A DNA stretch of 64,000 bases from UBA10348 sp002469915 (GTDB taxonomy: Bacteria > Bacteroidota > Rhodothermia > Rhodothermales > UBA10348), in contig JAQWHM010000016.1 of NCBI GenBank assembly GCA_029249345.1, forward strand, positions 1 to 64,000, written 5' to 3'. The translations under genes and the position numbers were made by a program. Within the stretch, counting starts at the first letter, position 1, and every line of letters starts with the position of its first letter. Positions 17,017 through 26,773 of this stretch are shown in pieces. Under the pieces are notes generated by a model. It did not search any database, was not told the origin of the DNA, and worked only from the letters and a program-made list of their open reading frames with translations.

Positions 17017-18666
17017 CTAGTGCTCAGTCTCTCGAATAAGGAGGTTTCCGGAGGACACATTGGTCCTTCGTTGTATATGCCCCGATGGCCAGTGAACCAG
17101 AATGGAATCTGCTATAGAAGCATCCGAGAGTCCAAAAAATGCGGCGGTTTCAGATCCGCTCAAGTAGCTGGAACCGGATTTAACCAAACGACTCTGCATT
17201 CTTTGGTTGCTCCAAACCTCGATTCTTGCTCCTATTCCATGAGCAGGTCCAATGCTGCTTTCAAGAACGATTTTCAGTGCACTTCCTGTAGACTGGTTTT
17301 TCCAGATATGTGCGGGGCCATTGTTTTCAACCAGAAGAATATCAGGGTCTGCGTCTCCATCGATGTCACCAATGGCTAGCGCTCGAGCGGCATAGGCGCC
17401 AAAAGCAGAAATGGACGGGGCTACATCGTCAAAAGAACCCTTTCCATCGCTGGCAAACAGATGAGGCGTCTGTTTATATCGGACATTATCCCTAATGGAC
17501 TCGATGGTTTGCTCTACGTGTCCATTAGCTGTGATGACATCCACATGGCCATCGAGGTTCAGATCAGAGGTCATCAGCCCAAACGTCAAGGTGAGTGTGC
17601 TCGGCTGTCCAATGGCAGAGCCGGCTGCTCGATCGATAAAACTACCGGGTCCAAATTGGCGGTAGACCCCAATCATTTCGTCCGAGAAGTTACCGACAAA
17701 TACCGTTTCTCTATCTGAATCATCCGTGATGCCCGAATCAATACCCATACCCGCGCGGGCCCTTCCTCTTTCGTCAAACGCGAGCCCGCTAACAATGCCC
17801 TCATCCACAAACGAGCCTCCGCCCTGATTAATCAGCATCTGATCTGGATCTGTGTCATTTGCCACGAGCACATCGGGAAGCCCGTCTGCATTCACATCCG
17901 CCATGGCCAGTCCTAAGGTTTTGCCTTCTATGGCCTCAAATCCTGTTCCGTTGGTATCTTCGTAAAAGGATCCATCCCCTCTATTTCTGAAAAATGATGC
18001 TGTTACGCCTTCATAAAGTTCAGGGGTGCAATATCCTTTGGTGGAGCCATCTGTTGAACAGAAAATATCCTTTTCAGCGCTCCAGTCCACATAGTTGCCA
18101 ATCAAAATATCCAACCAGCCATCACCATCGGCGTCAAAGATGAGTGCTGCGGTGCTCCAATCGTCGTTAGCGCTGGCAAGCGGCGTGGCGACGAACGTGC
18201 CATTTGTGTTCTCCAAAACCAGGTTGGGTCCAAGACTCGTGTACACGAGGTCAATATCCCCGTCTTGGTCAAGGTCTGCTGGGTAGAGGCCCATTGCGTA
18301 TCCCGGAAGATGGTCTAAACCCGGAATGAGAGCCTCCGAAAATGTACCGCTGCCGTCATTCAGGAGCGCTAGTACGTCACCTTCCATACGGGACACGTCT
18401 TCGATCAGTGTTGCGCCTCCAGGAATGAGTACATCTAGGTCGCCGTCCGAATCGATATCTAGAAATGCACCCCCTCCGCTCATGGTTTCAGGGAACCATT
18501 TTTGTCCTTGAGCACCGTTATGGTGACGGAATGAATCGGGCAGCTGAATTTCTTCAAACGCGAATGATAGGGCAGGCGCTTCTGTAGGACTCATCGATTC
18601 CGTGCCACAGCCCGAGCACAAGATGAGAAACGAAAAGGACCACAAATGGATCGAGCGAGTTTGCAT
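17017..18666 (-). CDS. CRTAC1/ASPIC-UnbV family FG-GAP lipoprotein
   Basis: A 549-residue lipoprotein (lipobox CSGC near residue 20). It carries seven-bladed FG-GAP/VCBS-type repeats marked by calcium-loop motifs such as DIDSDGDLDV, DLDQDGDIDLV, DADGDGWLDI, DVNADGLPDV and DIDGDADPDI, and ends with an ASPIC/UnbV domain (about 460-545, GIGARIEVWSN...SILVHWPSG). The family is widespread in exported proteins of Bacteroidota and Planctomycetota, with unknown substrate. Together with the TPR lipoprotein and the cytochrome it looks like an exported module. It is divergent from the TPR gene, 94 bases apart. Confidence 0.9.
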   Translation of the reverse strand: MQTRSIHLWSFSFLILCSGCGTESMSPTEAPALSFAFEEIQLPDSFRHHNGAQGQKWFPETMSGGGAFLDIDSDGDLDVLIPGGATLIEDVSRMEGDVLALLNDGSGTFSEALIPGLDHLPGYAMGLYPADLDQDGDIDLVYTSLGPNLVLENTNGTFVATPLASANDDWSTAALIFDADGDGWLDILIGNYVDWSAEKDIFCSTDGSTKGYCTPELYEGVTASFFRNRGDGSFYEDTNGTGFEAIEGKTLGLAMADVNADGLPDVLVANDTDPDQMLINQGGGSFVDEGIVSGLAFDERGRARAGMGIDSGITDDSDRETVFVGNFSDEMIGVYRQFGPGSFIDRAAGSAIGQPSTLTLTFGLMTSDLNLDGHVDVITANGHVEQTIESIRDNVRYKQTPHLFASDGKGSFDDVAPSISAFGAYAARALAIGDIDGDADPDILLVENNGPAHIWKNQSTGSALKIVLESSIGPAHGIGARIEVWSNQRMQSRLVKSGSSYLSGSETAAFFGLSDASIADSILVHWPSGHIQRRTNVSSGNLLIRETEH

Positions 18667-18760
18667 TAGCCCTGATGTTGGTTGCCATAGGAGAGATTCC
18701 TAAAATAGGGCCTCCGGTATTCCCAATATGACCCATTCTTGAAATTCTCCAAACGACTTC

Positions 18761-19990
18761 ATGTTCAGATTGACTCATTTTACAACACTTTTTCTACTTG
18801 TTGTGTGCATGATTGGAGTGGTGGCAACGAGTGCCTGCGGTTCGAGGGAGGAGCAGCTGCCTGCCATTTCCCCGAAAATCGCATCCGGGATTCAGGGTGC
18901 TAATCAAGCGTTGTCTCAGGGGGATTTGAATCGGGCGCTTTCAAAGGCCGAAGATGTTTTAGCCGTGGATCCTAGCTCGGTAGATGGACATTTTCTTAAA
19001 GGCAGAGTCCTTTTTGAACTCGGAAGGTTTAGCGCGGCTGAATCCAGTTTTGTGATCGTGGCGAACCAGCATCCGGCCTATCCGGGGGTATTTCATAACC
19101 TGGCTAACATCTCGTACCTGAGAAAAGAATACAGGGCGGCTTTATCTCGGTTTTTACAGGAGTCGCAATTGGAAAGCGATCCAAGGTCGTGGCATGCTGT
19201 GGCGGGTGTGTATGCAGAATTGGGAGTCCTGGATAGTGCATTGGTCGCTATTGAATCAAGTTTAGCCATTGAAGATACCTATGCACCCGCTTGGCTAAGC
19301 CGCGCCATGTATACGGAACAAGCAGGGGATTTATCGAATGCATTGAGCTATGGACGTCGTTCCTACCAACTAGATGCGTCCAAAACAACAACTTGGCTTC
19401 TTGTTGCACGGCTTGAAAATCAGATCGGTACGCCAGATTCAGCGCTGGTATTGATGCAGCGTATGTCTGAGCAGGATCCGTTTAATTATACCGCCTTGTT
19501 TGAAATGGGACGTTCATTTCAGAGGATGGGAAATGTTGAGGCTGCAAATCAGATGTATGTGCGCTCTGATGAGGTACGCAAAATAATGAAACCCGTTGAA
19601 CTGCTGGAAACTGACGTTCGCGAATATCCGCAGCGTTTTTCACAACGGGTACAGTTGGCAGAGGCTAACCGGGCCATTGGCAGATGGGACCAGGCATTGA
19701 AGCAGTATCAATCTGCAGTTAGCATGAGGCCTGGAAATACTGAGCTGTTGTCCAATGTGGCTTTGATGATGGTTCAGTTGGGGCAGCGAGACCGGGCCCA
19801 GAACGTATTTTTGGACATTCTTGAAAGCGAGCCGAATCACTTTCCGACTTTAGTAAATATGACGGTCTTTTATCTGGAGGTTGGGAATTTGGAAGAGGCG
19901 GCCCTCTATTTCAACCGGGCCAGAGGTCAGCAACCTGATAATCCGGTGATTTCTCGTCTCGCTTCCGCTCTAGGAAGCACGCTCGAATAA
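18761..19990 (+). CDS. TPR-repeat lipoprotein
   Basis: A 409-residue protein with a signal peptide and lipobox (TSAC near residue 26) followed by about ten tetratricopeptide repeats to the C-terminus (motifs such as DPSSVDGHFLKGRVLFELGR). It should act as a periplasmic or outer-membrane scaffold. No enzymatic domain is visible. It is divergent from the CRTAC1-like gene and convergent with the SGNH/TPR gene (10 bases between), which also carries TPRs, so the three may build one envelope complex; this is inference. Confidence 0.88.
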   Translation: MFRLTHFTTLFLLVVCMIGVVATSACGSREEQLPAISPKIASGIQGANQALSQGDLNRALSKAEDVLAVDPSSVDGHFLKGRVLFELGRFSAAESSFVIVANQHPAYPGVFHNLANISYLRKEYRAALSRFLQESQLESDPRSWHAVAGVYAELGVLDSALVAIESSLAIEDTYAPAWLSRAMYTEQAGDLSNALSYGRRSYQLDASKTTTWLLVARLENQIGTPDSALVLMQRMSEQDPFNYTALFEMGRSFQRMGNVEAANQMYVRSDEVRKIMKPVELLETDVREYPQRFSQRVQLAEANRAIGRWDQALKQYQSAVSMRPGNTELLSNVALMMVQLGQRDRAQNVFLDILESEPNHFPTLVNMTVFYLEVGNLEEAALYFNRARGQQPDNPVISRLASALGSTLE

Positions 19991-20000
19991 CACGTTTGAA

Positions 20001-21776
20001 TCAATTTTGAGTCGATTTTTCTTGATATCGACTAAAATAGGATTGAGCAGTAAGCGTGTCTCCGACAGTTAGATAATACTTGGCTCGATTGAAAAGCATG
20101 GCCGTCGATGTGCTATCAATCGCTTCTGCCTTGGCAAGCGAGCGATCGGCTTCCTGAAAATGATTTTGCCGTAAGAAAACAGCCCCCAGCACGTTCCAGA
20201 AGTACACATCGTTTGTTTTATTTGCTCCGTAAACCGCGAGTCGAGTCGTTAAGGAATCGAGCAAAGGCTCGGTCACCTGTTGAGCTACCGTCTGTTTCAT
20301 GTAGTCGATAGCCAAAGGCCGCCAATAGAAAAGGGCCTCATACATTTGCGCTCGTTCCTGAGGAGTTATTTCGCTGGATTGGATGGCCTCAAATAAGGCC
20401 TCTGAAACGGTAAGGGGAGAAGTGACAATCGTTGCCGATAGTGAATCGGTTTTTTTACCAGATTTGAATCTAGCTACCAGGCTATCGCTCAATCGGGCTG
20501 TCACATCTGGGCTTCGCCCCTGAATAAATGGATAGTCCATGAGCAGGCGCTCCACGAGTAAATTCGCATGCGATGCTGCAAGGGGATCCAATTTCATTTC
20601 AGTAGGCCATGCCGTTGGTTCTGCTTTTATGTTCTCATGTTCTAGAATAGCCGACGCAAACGCCGCCCCCATGAGTTCAAGCCCTTTTTGATTGGGGTGC
20701 AGGTGGTCGATGAATAAATCACTGCCCGGTACACCGGTCAAACTCTCGTTTTCGAACAATTGCTCCACGTCAACGAGTATGGCCTCGCCGTCGGAAGTCA
20801 TGGATCGAATAATGCTGTTTATTTCGCTCGGCGCCCGGAATCGGATCTCGTCTAGATCTTTGGCGCGGATAAACGATTCGCGTGAACATCCACGATCCTC
20901 ACAGCTCATGGACTGTGCAGTTTCAAATAGGGTTTGCGCCTCATCCAGCTTTCCCAAAGGCGCTTGATCCTGAGTATTAGAAGTGAGTGTTCCTATAATA
21001 ACTGGGATACCCGCATCTGAAAACTCAGTCACGACATCCCTCATATTGGTCTCAAATTGTTTGATACCCGCAAGAAAGACATCGTCTCCTTCTTGTATTA
21101 CGGCCTCTCTAACCACTCGGGCCATCAATGTCTGTTCACCGTCCGATTCTCCCGGTAACAATTCAGGCCGAGGTTGAATAAGCTGTTCTAGACTAGTGAA
21201 GATGGCCGTTCGTTTCAGCTTGAGTAGAAGTCGTTTCAGAAAAATGGACTGGGTGGATAGGCCAATATTGCTACCGGCTCCGAACGCACCATAATACTCG
21301 TTATGCCCGGCGTAGATAAGCACAACGTCTGGTTGAATATCGCGAACCCTTTTCTTGAGATCCCACAACGTGTAACTGTTGACGGCCGTCATTCCTAGGT
21401 TTATGAGCTCAATTCGGCGTTCTGTCATGTAGGCCTGCGCTCGTCTTCCCACAGATTCTGGAAACCCGTAATAGAAATGATAGGGGAATCCTGCGGTTGA
21501 TGAGCCGCCTAAAACGACAATGCGATAGCTATTTTCGGGCTTTTGAGCAGAGAACGGATTGTAAGCGACAGAAGGAGTAAACCCTTGGAAATACCGTTCA
21601 GCATAAGCTGGATTAAACACGGCATAGTCCGCATTTTCTTGGAGCTTTATAAACGGGGTACGGGTGCTTTCGCCGACTCCCAACAATCGGAAAAGTACTT
21701 CAGCTGCGACGATTAGGATAATCGGAATACAGCCAGCTAAGGTGTAGAAAAGAATTCGCCTTGGTTGCGAAATCAT
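20001..21776 (-). CDS. Membrane-anchored SGNH/GDSL-type hydrolase with C-terminal TPRs
   Basis: A 591-residue protein. An N-terminal membrane segment (about 9-32) is followed by an SGNH fold: block I VVLGGSSTAG, block III AGHNEYYG and block V DHLHPNQKG with the catalytic Asp-His. About two TPR-like repeats close the C-terminus (VYFWNVLGAVFLRQ...AMLFNRAKYYLTVGDTLTAQS). Such enzymes remove or add acyl groups on carbohydrates or lipids; removing acetyl groups from a polysaccharide would suit the neighbours, but the substrate is unknown. It is divergent from the LacI regulator (83 bases), next to the operator at 21809. Confidence 0.85.
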   Translation of the reverse strand: MISQPRRILFYTLAGCIPIILIVAAEVLFRLLGVGESTRTPFIKLQENADYAVFNPAYAERYFQGFTPSVAYNPFSAQKPENSYRIVVLGGSSTAGFPYHFYYGFPESVGRRAQAYMTERRIELINLGMTAVNSYTLWDLKKRVRDIQPDVVLIYAGHNEYYGAFGAGSNIGLSTQSIFLKRLLLKLKRTAIFTSLEQLIQPRPELLPGESDGEQTLMARVVREAVIQEGDDVFLAGIKQFETNMRDVVTEFSDAGIPVIIGTLTSNTQDQAPLGKLDEAQTLFETAQSMSCEDRGCSRESFIRAKDLDEIRFRAPSEINSIIRSMTSDGEAILVDVEQLFENESLTGVPGSDLFIDHLHPNQKGLELMGAAFASAILEHENIKAEPTAWPTEMKLDPLAASHANLLVERLLMDYPFIQGRSPDVTARLSDSLVARFKSGKKTDSLSATIVTSPLTVSEALFEAIQSSEITPQERAQMYEALFYWRPLAIDYMKQTVAQQVTEPLLDSLTTRLAVYGANKTNDVYFWNVLGAVFLRQNHFQEADRSLAKAEAIDSTSTAMLFNRAKYYLTVGDTLTAQSYFSRYQEKSTQN

Positions 21777-21808
21777 ACTTGCGCAGTATCAACAAGCTTA
21801 GTAGCTTC

Positions 21809-21824
21809 GTGAAAAGGTTTTCAT
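21809..21824. promoter_or_regulatory. LacI-type operator before lacI regulator
   Basis: GTGAAAAGGTTTTCAT contains TGAAAA-GG-TTTTCA, a palindrome apart from its centre, close to the LacI-family consensus TGAAAACGTTTTCA. A further half site GTTTTCAT follows at 21826-21833. It ends 35 bases before the LacI start. An exact inverted 16-base copy lies at 26641-26656, before the envelope operon. Confidence 0.8.
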
Positions 21825-21859
21825 AGTTTTCATGCCGTAAGGAAAGATACGATTTTGTA

Positions 21860-22849
21860 ATGGGTGTAACTATCCGAGATGTCGCGAAACAAGCCGATGT
21901 CTCTATTTCAACTGTTTCTCGTGTATTAAACGATACCTGTCCGGTTCATTCCGAGAAGCGTGTTCGCGTGGAGCGAGCTGTTGCCGAATTGGGATATACA
22001 CCTAACCCCGCAGCAAGAAGTCTACTGACTCGTGAAACAGGCGGCATTGGAATCATTTTGCCCTTCGTTAGTGGTGAGTTTTTCTCCGAATTCCTGAATG
22101 GTGTGGATGAAGCTGCACAGGAAGAAGACTACTTCCTACTGATTTCGACCTCTCATCATTCTTCGGATGATTTGAAAAAGGCGATGAGAGGGATGTACAA
22201 AAGAGTGGATGGGCTTTTAGTAATGGCACCACAGATGAGTACGGCTGAAGTGAGAGATTTAGCTCCGGCCGGCATTCCGTTCGTGTTTGTCAATACTCGT
22301 TTTGTTGAGGAGAATCCCGAAGGAATCACCTTTGATAACTATGGTGGCATGTATGCCATGACCACCCATCTGGTATCTAAGGGGCATCGTCGTATTGGAT
22401 TTATTACTGGTCCTAAAGACGCGTATGATGCGCAAGAGCGACTACGTGGATATCGAAAAGCCCTTCAAGACGTAGGCATTGCTGAAGACGAAGAGTTGAT
22501 TCTGAATGGTGAGTACGATCAAAAAACAGGTTTTGAACGCACCAAAACACTGCTAGCCTTGGAACAGAGGCCAACAGCGATCATGGCCTCTAATGATGAT
22601 TCAGCCATCGGTGTATTGAGTGCGCTTCGGGAGCAAGGCGTAGCCATTCCAGAGGAAATGGCCGTAACCGGATTCGATGACGTTCCCAGTGCGCGCTATG
22701 CAAGCCCACCGTTATCTTCTGTTCACGTTCCTGTTCGGGAGTTGGGATCTGCGGCGATCCGTTTGTTGACGGAACGTCTAAGGAATGACAGACTTGACTC
22801 GACATTAAGAACGATGCCGGTGGCTTTAAGTCTTCGTCAGACGTCGTAA
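21860..22849 (+). CDS. LacI-family transcriptional regulator
   Basis: A 329-residue regulator: N-terminal helix-turn-helix and hinge (VTIRDVAKQADVSISTVSRVLND, about 3-25; hinge helix PNPAARSLLT) and a periplasmic-binding-protein-like sugar domain (about 60-325), ending with PVALSLRQT. It is first in a rightward cluster with the symporter (44-base gap) and GH3, and a LacI-type palindrome lies just upstream, so it most likely controls itself and the second operon at 26.7 kb. The inducer is probably a beta-gluco-oligosaccharide; this is inference from neighbours. Confidence 0.95.
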   Translation: MGVTIRDVAKQADVSISTVSRVLNDTCPVHSEKRVRVERAVAELGYTPNPAARSLLTRETGGIGIILPFVSGEFFSEFLNGVDEAAQEEDYFLLISTSHHSSDDLKKAMRGMYKRVDGLLVMAPQMSTAEVRDLAPAGIPFVFVNTRFVEENPEGITFDNYGGMYAMTTHLVSKGHRRIGFITGPKDAYDAQERLRGYRKALQDVGIAEDEELILNGEYDQKTGFERTKTLLALEQRPTAIMASNDDSAIGVLSALREQGVAIPEEMAVTGFDDVPSARYASPPLSSVHVPVRELGSAAIRLLTERLRNDRLDSTLRTMPVALSLRQTS

Positions 22850-22893
22850 TCCATTTTTGATGCTCATCATTTGGCACTTTATTTCATGTATCC

Positions 22894-24459
22894 ATGACAT
22901 CATTTGAACTAGATACGCTAGATATCATTGTCATTGGGGTGTACCTGATTGGCATTGTAGGAATTGGTTTTTGGGTATCCAGAAAAACAGCCTCGGAAGA
23001 GGACTACTTTCTTGCAGGCCGAAGTCTTACTTGGCCATTAATTGGGTTGTCCCTATTTGCCTCCAATGTGTCATCCAGTACGTTAATTGGATTGGCTGGC
23101 GATGCGTACACTACTGGTATCGCAGTATATAATTACGAGTGGTTTGCCGTAATTGTCCTCGTCTTTTTTATCGTATTTTTCCTTCCGTTTTACCTTAAAA
23201 CGAAGATTTATACGCTTCCGGAATTCCTGGAAAAGAGGTTCGATCAACGATCGCGCTACTACATGTCGGGCATTACCGTCATCGGCAATATCCTCTTGGA
23301 GACTGCAGGGGCTCTTTATGCTGGCGCATTGGTCATAAACCTCGTGCTTCCGGAGGTGCCGATGTGGCAGATTACGACGGTGTTGGCTTTTATTGCCGGA
23401 GTCTATACCATCGCTGGTGGACTGAAGGCGGTTGTGTATACGGACGCCATTCAAGCGGTACTCTTGTTAATAGGGTCCACCATGATCGCGTTTATCGCTT
23501 TTCAAAAGGTGGGGTCCTGGGATGCTGTCCTAGCAGTAACCACGGATCGCGAATTGAGCTTGATTCAACCATTGGATGATCCCGCTCTTCCTTGGTTGGG
23601 GCTCATAGTCGGGCTTCCGTTGTTAGGAATCTATTTTTGGTGTAGCAATCAGTATATGGTTCAGCGGACTCTCGCTGCCAAGAACTTGGACGAGGGAAGG
23701 TGGGGAGCATTGTTCGCTGGCCTTCTGAAAGTGCCTATTCTGTTCATAATGGTCTTTCCGGGGGTTTTTGCTCGGGTGCTCTATCCTAACCTTCCCAAGG
23801 GAGACTTGGTGTTTCCAACGATGATTTTCGATCTGTTACCGGTCGGGATTAGGGGACTTATTCTGATCGCGCTGATAGCGGCAATCATGTCCAGTTTGGA
23901 TTCCACGCTCAATGCTGTTTCCACCTTGGTGACGATGGACTGGGTTAAGAAACTTAAACCCAAAATGAGTTCAAAAAACCTGGTCAAAGTGGGCCGAGTC
24001 GCAACGGGTATTGTGATGATTATCGGTGCCTTGTGGGCACCCCAGATCTCCAAATTCCCTTCTCTCTGGCAGTATCTTCAAGGTGTCTTGGCTTATATAA
24101 CACCACCTATTGTTGCCTGTTTTGTGCTTGGGGTGTTTTGGCCTCGAGCGAATGGGACAGGCGCTTTTTCCGGTTTAGTTTTTGGGTTTTTAACGGCAAT
24201 AGTTCTGCTTTTTGCCCCGTTAGAACTTCATTTTCTGTACATCGCACCGATTCTGTTCGTTCTCTCGTTGGTCACTATTGTGATCGGCTCATTGCTCACT
24301 CCTGCCCCTCCTGAGTCGACAAGGGAGTTGGTGTGGACGGCATCCATGTTTAGGGAGGATACGGAGCGTTTGAAAGGAGTCGTTTGGTGGGCTAATTACC
24401 GGATTCAGTCTATAATTTTAATTGCCATAACGCTGGTCGTTGTTGGCCTTTTCGTGTAA
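22894..24459 (+). CDS. Sodium/solute symporter (SSS family)
   Basis: A 521-residue inner-membrane transporter with about 13 hydrophobic helices. The start SFELDTLDIIVIGVYLIGIVG, the SSEEDYFLAGR-like loop (TASEEDYFLAGRSL) and the sodium-site helix around SSNVSSSTLIG are typical of the sugar-type (SGLT-like) branch. It would bring sugar or short oligosaccharides into the cytoplasm using a sodium gradient. It lies between a LacI regulator and a cytoplasmic beta-glucosidase, so gluco-oligosaccharides are the likely cargo. The GH3 start is 10 bases downstream. Confidence 0.94.
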   Translation: MTSFELDTLDIIVIGVYLIGIVGIGFWVSRKTASEEDYFLAGRSLTWPLIGLSLFASNVSSSTLIGLAGDAYTTGIAVYNYEWFAVIVLVFFIVFFLPFYLKTKIYTLPEFLEKRFDQRSRYYMSGITVIGNILLETAGALYAGALVINLVLPEVPMWQITTVLAFIAGVYTIAGGLKAVVYTDAIQAVLLLIGSTMIAFIAFQKVGSWDAVLAVTTDRELSLIQPLDDPALPWLGLIVGLPLLGIYFWCSNQYMVQRTLAAKNLDEGRWGALFAGLLKVPILFIMVFPGVFARVLYPNLPKGDLVFPTMIFDLLPVGIRGLILIALIAAIMSSLDSTLNAVSTLVTMDWVKKLKPKMSSKNLVKVGRVATGIVMIIGALWAPQISKFPSLWQYLQGVLAYITPPIVACFVLGVFWPRANGTGAFSGLVFGFLTAIVLLFAPLELHFLYIAPILFVLSLVTIVIGSLLTPAPPESTRELVWTASMFREDTERLKGVVWWANYRIQSIILIAITLVVVGLFV

Positions 24460-24469
24460 GGATGTGCGA

Positions 24470-26635
24470 ATGAAGTTATCCTCAGAAAAATCTGAGTGGA
24501 TTCAGGCGTTGGTTTCTGAAATGACGCTGGAGGAAAAAGCAGGTCAAATGACTCAGCTTACGCTGGAAGCCCTGTCTTCTTCGCCCCAAACGAATGATGG
24601 CCAGCTTGTTTTGGATACGACCCGAATGAAAGAAGCATTCGGCGAAAAACATATTGGGTCTGTTCTCAACGTGTTTGCTCAAAGCATGTCCAAGGAAGAG
24701 TGGCGGAATTGTATCTCAACTTTGCAGGAGCAGGCGTTATCCAATTCTAGATTGGATATCCCGATGCTATATGGCATTGATGCAGTGCACGGCGCAAACT
24801 ATACGACGGATGGGACCCTATTTCCGCAAAACATTAATTTGGGGGCTACTTGGAATCGAGCGCTCGTCCGTGGTTTAGGCGCCCACACCGCTTTAGAATT
24901 AGAAGAGTGTAGTATTCCTTGGAATTTTAGTCCCGTCTTGGATCTGGGCCGACACCCGATGTGGTCTAGGTTTTCAGAGACCTTTGGGGAGGATTCGTTT
25001 CTGGCATCAGAACTGGGAAGGCAGTCCATTTACGGATTACAGGATGGTCCGTCCTCGGTATCGGCTTGTGCCAAACATTTTATTGGTTACGGGCAAGGCT
25101 TCACGGGGCGGGATCGCACGCAGGCCTGGATTCCCGATCGTGAGTTGAGGGAGCTCTATTTGCCGCCATTCCGAGCTGCTGTCCAAGCAGGTGTAATGTC
25201 TGTTATGGTTAACTCGGGCGAAGTAAATGGGGTACCCGTACATGCTGATCCAGTATTACTTACCCAGTTGTTACGAGTTGAACTTGGGTTTGAGGGAGTC
25301 ATTGTCACCGATTGGGAGGATGTTGGCAAGCTACATACCATTCACCGGGTTGCAGATTCCGAAAAAGAAGCAACCTATCTGGCTATTCAGGCCGGAATTG
25401 ATATGAGTATGGTTCCGTTTTCAGCAGATTTTGCTGGGTACCTTGTCGAATTGGTTCACGAGGGACGCATATCCGAATCAAGATTAGATGCTTCAGTGAC
25501 CCGCATACTCGAGATGAAAACTCGATTGGGATTATTTCAGCAGCAGAAGAAACCGATCGCTCCGCAAAATGGTGCGTTGTCGAAATCTGGTGCCAACTTG
25601 TCTCTTGAGGCCGCGCAGCAATCGATGGTGTTACTGGAAAACAGGGCCAGCACACTTCCCATTCAGTCTGCATCTCGGATGTTTATCGCAGGAGGCGCAG
25701 CAGATTCTCTTGCACAGATCCATGGTTCATGGACATATACATGGCAAGGAAACGACGAATCAGTGTATCCGGATCAACTGCAAACAGTTCGTAGTGTGAT
25801 GAATCGTCGATTTACTTGTGTAGAGACGGCAAACAAGGCAGATTACATCCTTTACTGTCTTGGTGAGCCTCCTTCCGTTGAAAAGCCGGGAGACATCGAT
25901 GCGTTGAATTGGGGCGCTTCTCAGGTCTCTGAATTAGTGAGCTATCTGGAATCAGGAGTTCCAGTCGTTCTGGTATTGTTTACCGGTCGTCCACTACTTG
26001 TTTCGGCGTTTGAGTCGAACTGTGCGGCTATTATCTGGGCCGGCCAACCAGGACCCAAGGCAGGCTCAGCCCTCGCCGATATTGTGTCTGGATCCATTTC
26101 TCCGAGTGGCAGGTTACCATTTACGTATCCAAGGCACCCTGCAATATTCCATACTTATGACCACAAGTGGTCGGACAGGGTAGGAGATGACTATGGCCTC
26201 GGAAGAGATTACACCATGGATGGGTTTAACCCCCAGTGGCAATTTGGACACGGAGAAAGCTATGCAGATATCCGATATACTGACTTGCTCGCTGTGGAGC
26301 AGGACGGATCTTGGGAAGTTTCCGTTCGAATTCACAATCAGTCCACTTTTCCTGTTCGGGAAAATGTTCTGCTCTTCATTTCAGACACTTTTGCGAGCAT
26401 CACACCTGTTGTTAAGCGGCTTAAGGGGTTTCAGTCCATAGAGTTAATGCCCAATGAGGCACAGTCCGTTTCATTTCAATTACCGATTGATGCTTTTGGG
26501 TTTGTGGATGTAAACCACAAACTGGTAGTTGAAAAGGGAGAATTTGTGATTCGTGTTGGTCATTTGCACCAAGCTATTGTCCTAAAGGAGACTTTTGCCC
26601 TTGATCAGAAGCCCGTAAAGGCATACCTTATTTGA
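24470..26635 (+). CDS. Cytoplasmic GH3 beta-glucosidase
   Basis: A 721-residue GH3 enzyme with N-terminal TIM barrel, alpha/beta sandwich and C-terminal fibronectin-III-like domain (about 600-715). The nucleophile is D281 in VIVTDWEDVG; the KHF motif is at 202-204. No signal peptide is present, unlike most GH3 of Bacteroidota, so it should cleave glucosides already imported by the adjacent symporter. ATG 24470 is preferred to an upstream TTG at 24440 that overlaps the symporter gene; AAGGA lies about 8 bases before it. It is the last gene before the operator copy at 26641. Confidence 0.94.
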   Translation: MKLSSEKSEWIQALVSEMTLEEKAGQMTQLTLEALSSSPQTNDGQLVLDTTRMKEAFGEKHIGSVLNVFAQSMSKEEWRNCISTLQEQALSNSRLDIPMLYGIDAVHGANYTTDGTLFPQNINLGATWNRALVRGLGAHTALELEECSIPWNFSPVLDLGRHPMWSRFSETFGEDSFLASELGRQSIYGLQDGPSSVSACAKHFIGYGQGFTGRDRTQAWIPDRELRELYLPPFRAAVQAGVMSVMVNSGEVNGVPVHADPVLLTQLLRVELGFEGVIVTDWEDVGKLHTIHRVADSEKEATYLAIQAGIDMSMVPFSADFAGYLVELVHEGRISESRLDASVTRILEMKTRLGLFQQQKKPIAPQNGALSKSGANLSLEAAQQSMVLLENRASTLPIQSASRMFIAGGAADSLAQIHGSWTYTWQGNDESVYPDQLQTVRSVMNRRFTCVETANKADYILYCLGEPPSVEKPGDIDALNWGASQVSELVSYLESGVPVVLVLFTGRPLLVSAFESNCAAIIWAGQPGPKAGSALADIVSGSISPSGRLPFTYPRHPAIFHTYDHKWSDRVGDDYGLGRDYTMDGFNPQWQFGHGESYADIRYTDLLAVEQDGSWEVSVRIHNQSTFPVRENVLLFISDTFASITPVVKRLKGFQSIELMPNEAQSVSFQLPIDAFGFVDVNHKLVVEKGEFVIRVGHLHQAIVLKETFALDQKPVKAYLI

Positions 26636-26640
26636 GTTTC

Positions 26641-26656
26641 ATGAAAACCTTTTCAC
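26641..26656. promoter_or_regulatory. LacI-type operator before the envelope operon
   Basis: ATGAAAACCTTTTCAC is the exact reverse complement of the operator at 21809-21824. It starts five bases after the GH3 stop and 118 bases before the first gene of the receptor operon. A weaker relative (TCAAAAGGTTTCAA, 11 of 14 positions) is at 26689-26702, with 47 bases between centres, a spacing that could allow two dimers to cooperate. Confidence 0.78.
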
Positions 26657-26773
26657 AAATCGGCTTCCTAATTCTAGTTAGTTGATATTCAAAAGGTTTC
26701 AACCCCGTTTTCTCACCTTGTTGAATGCCAATTTTGACGAGGCTTGACTATATCACCTTTACTGGAGGTCCAC

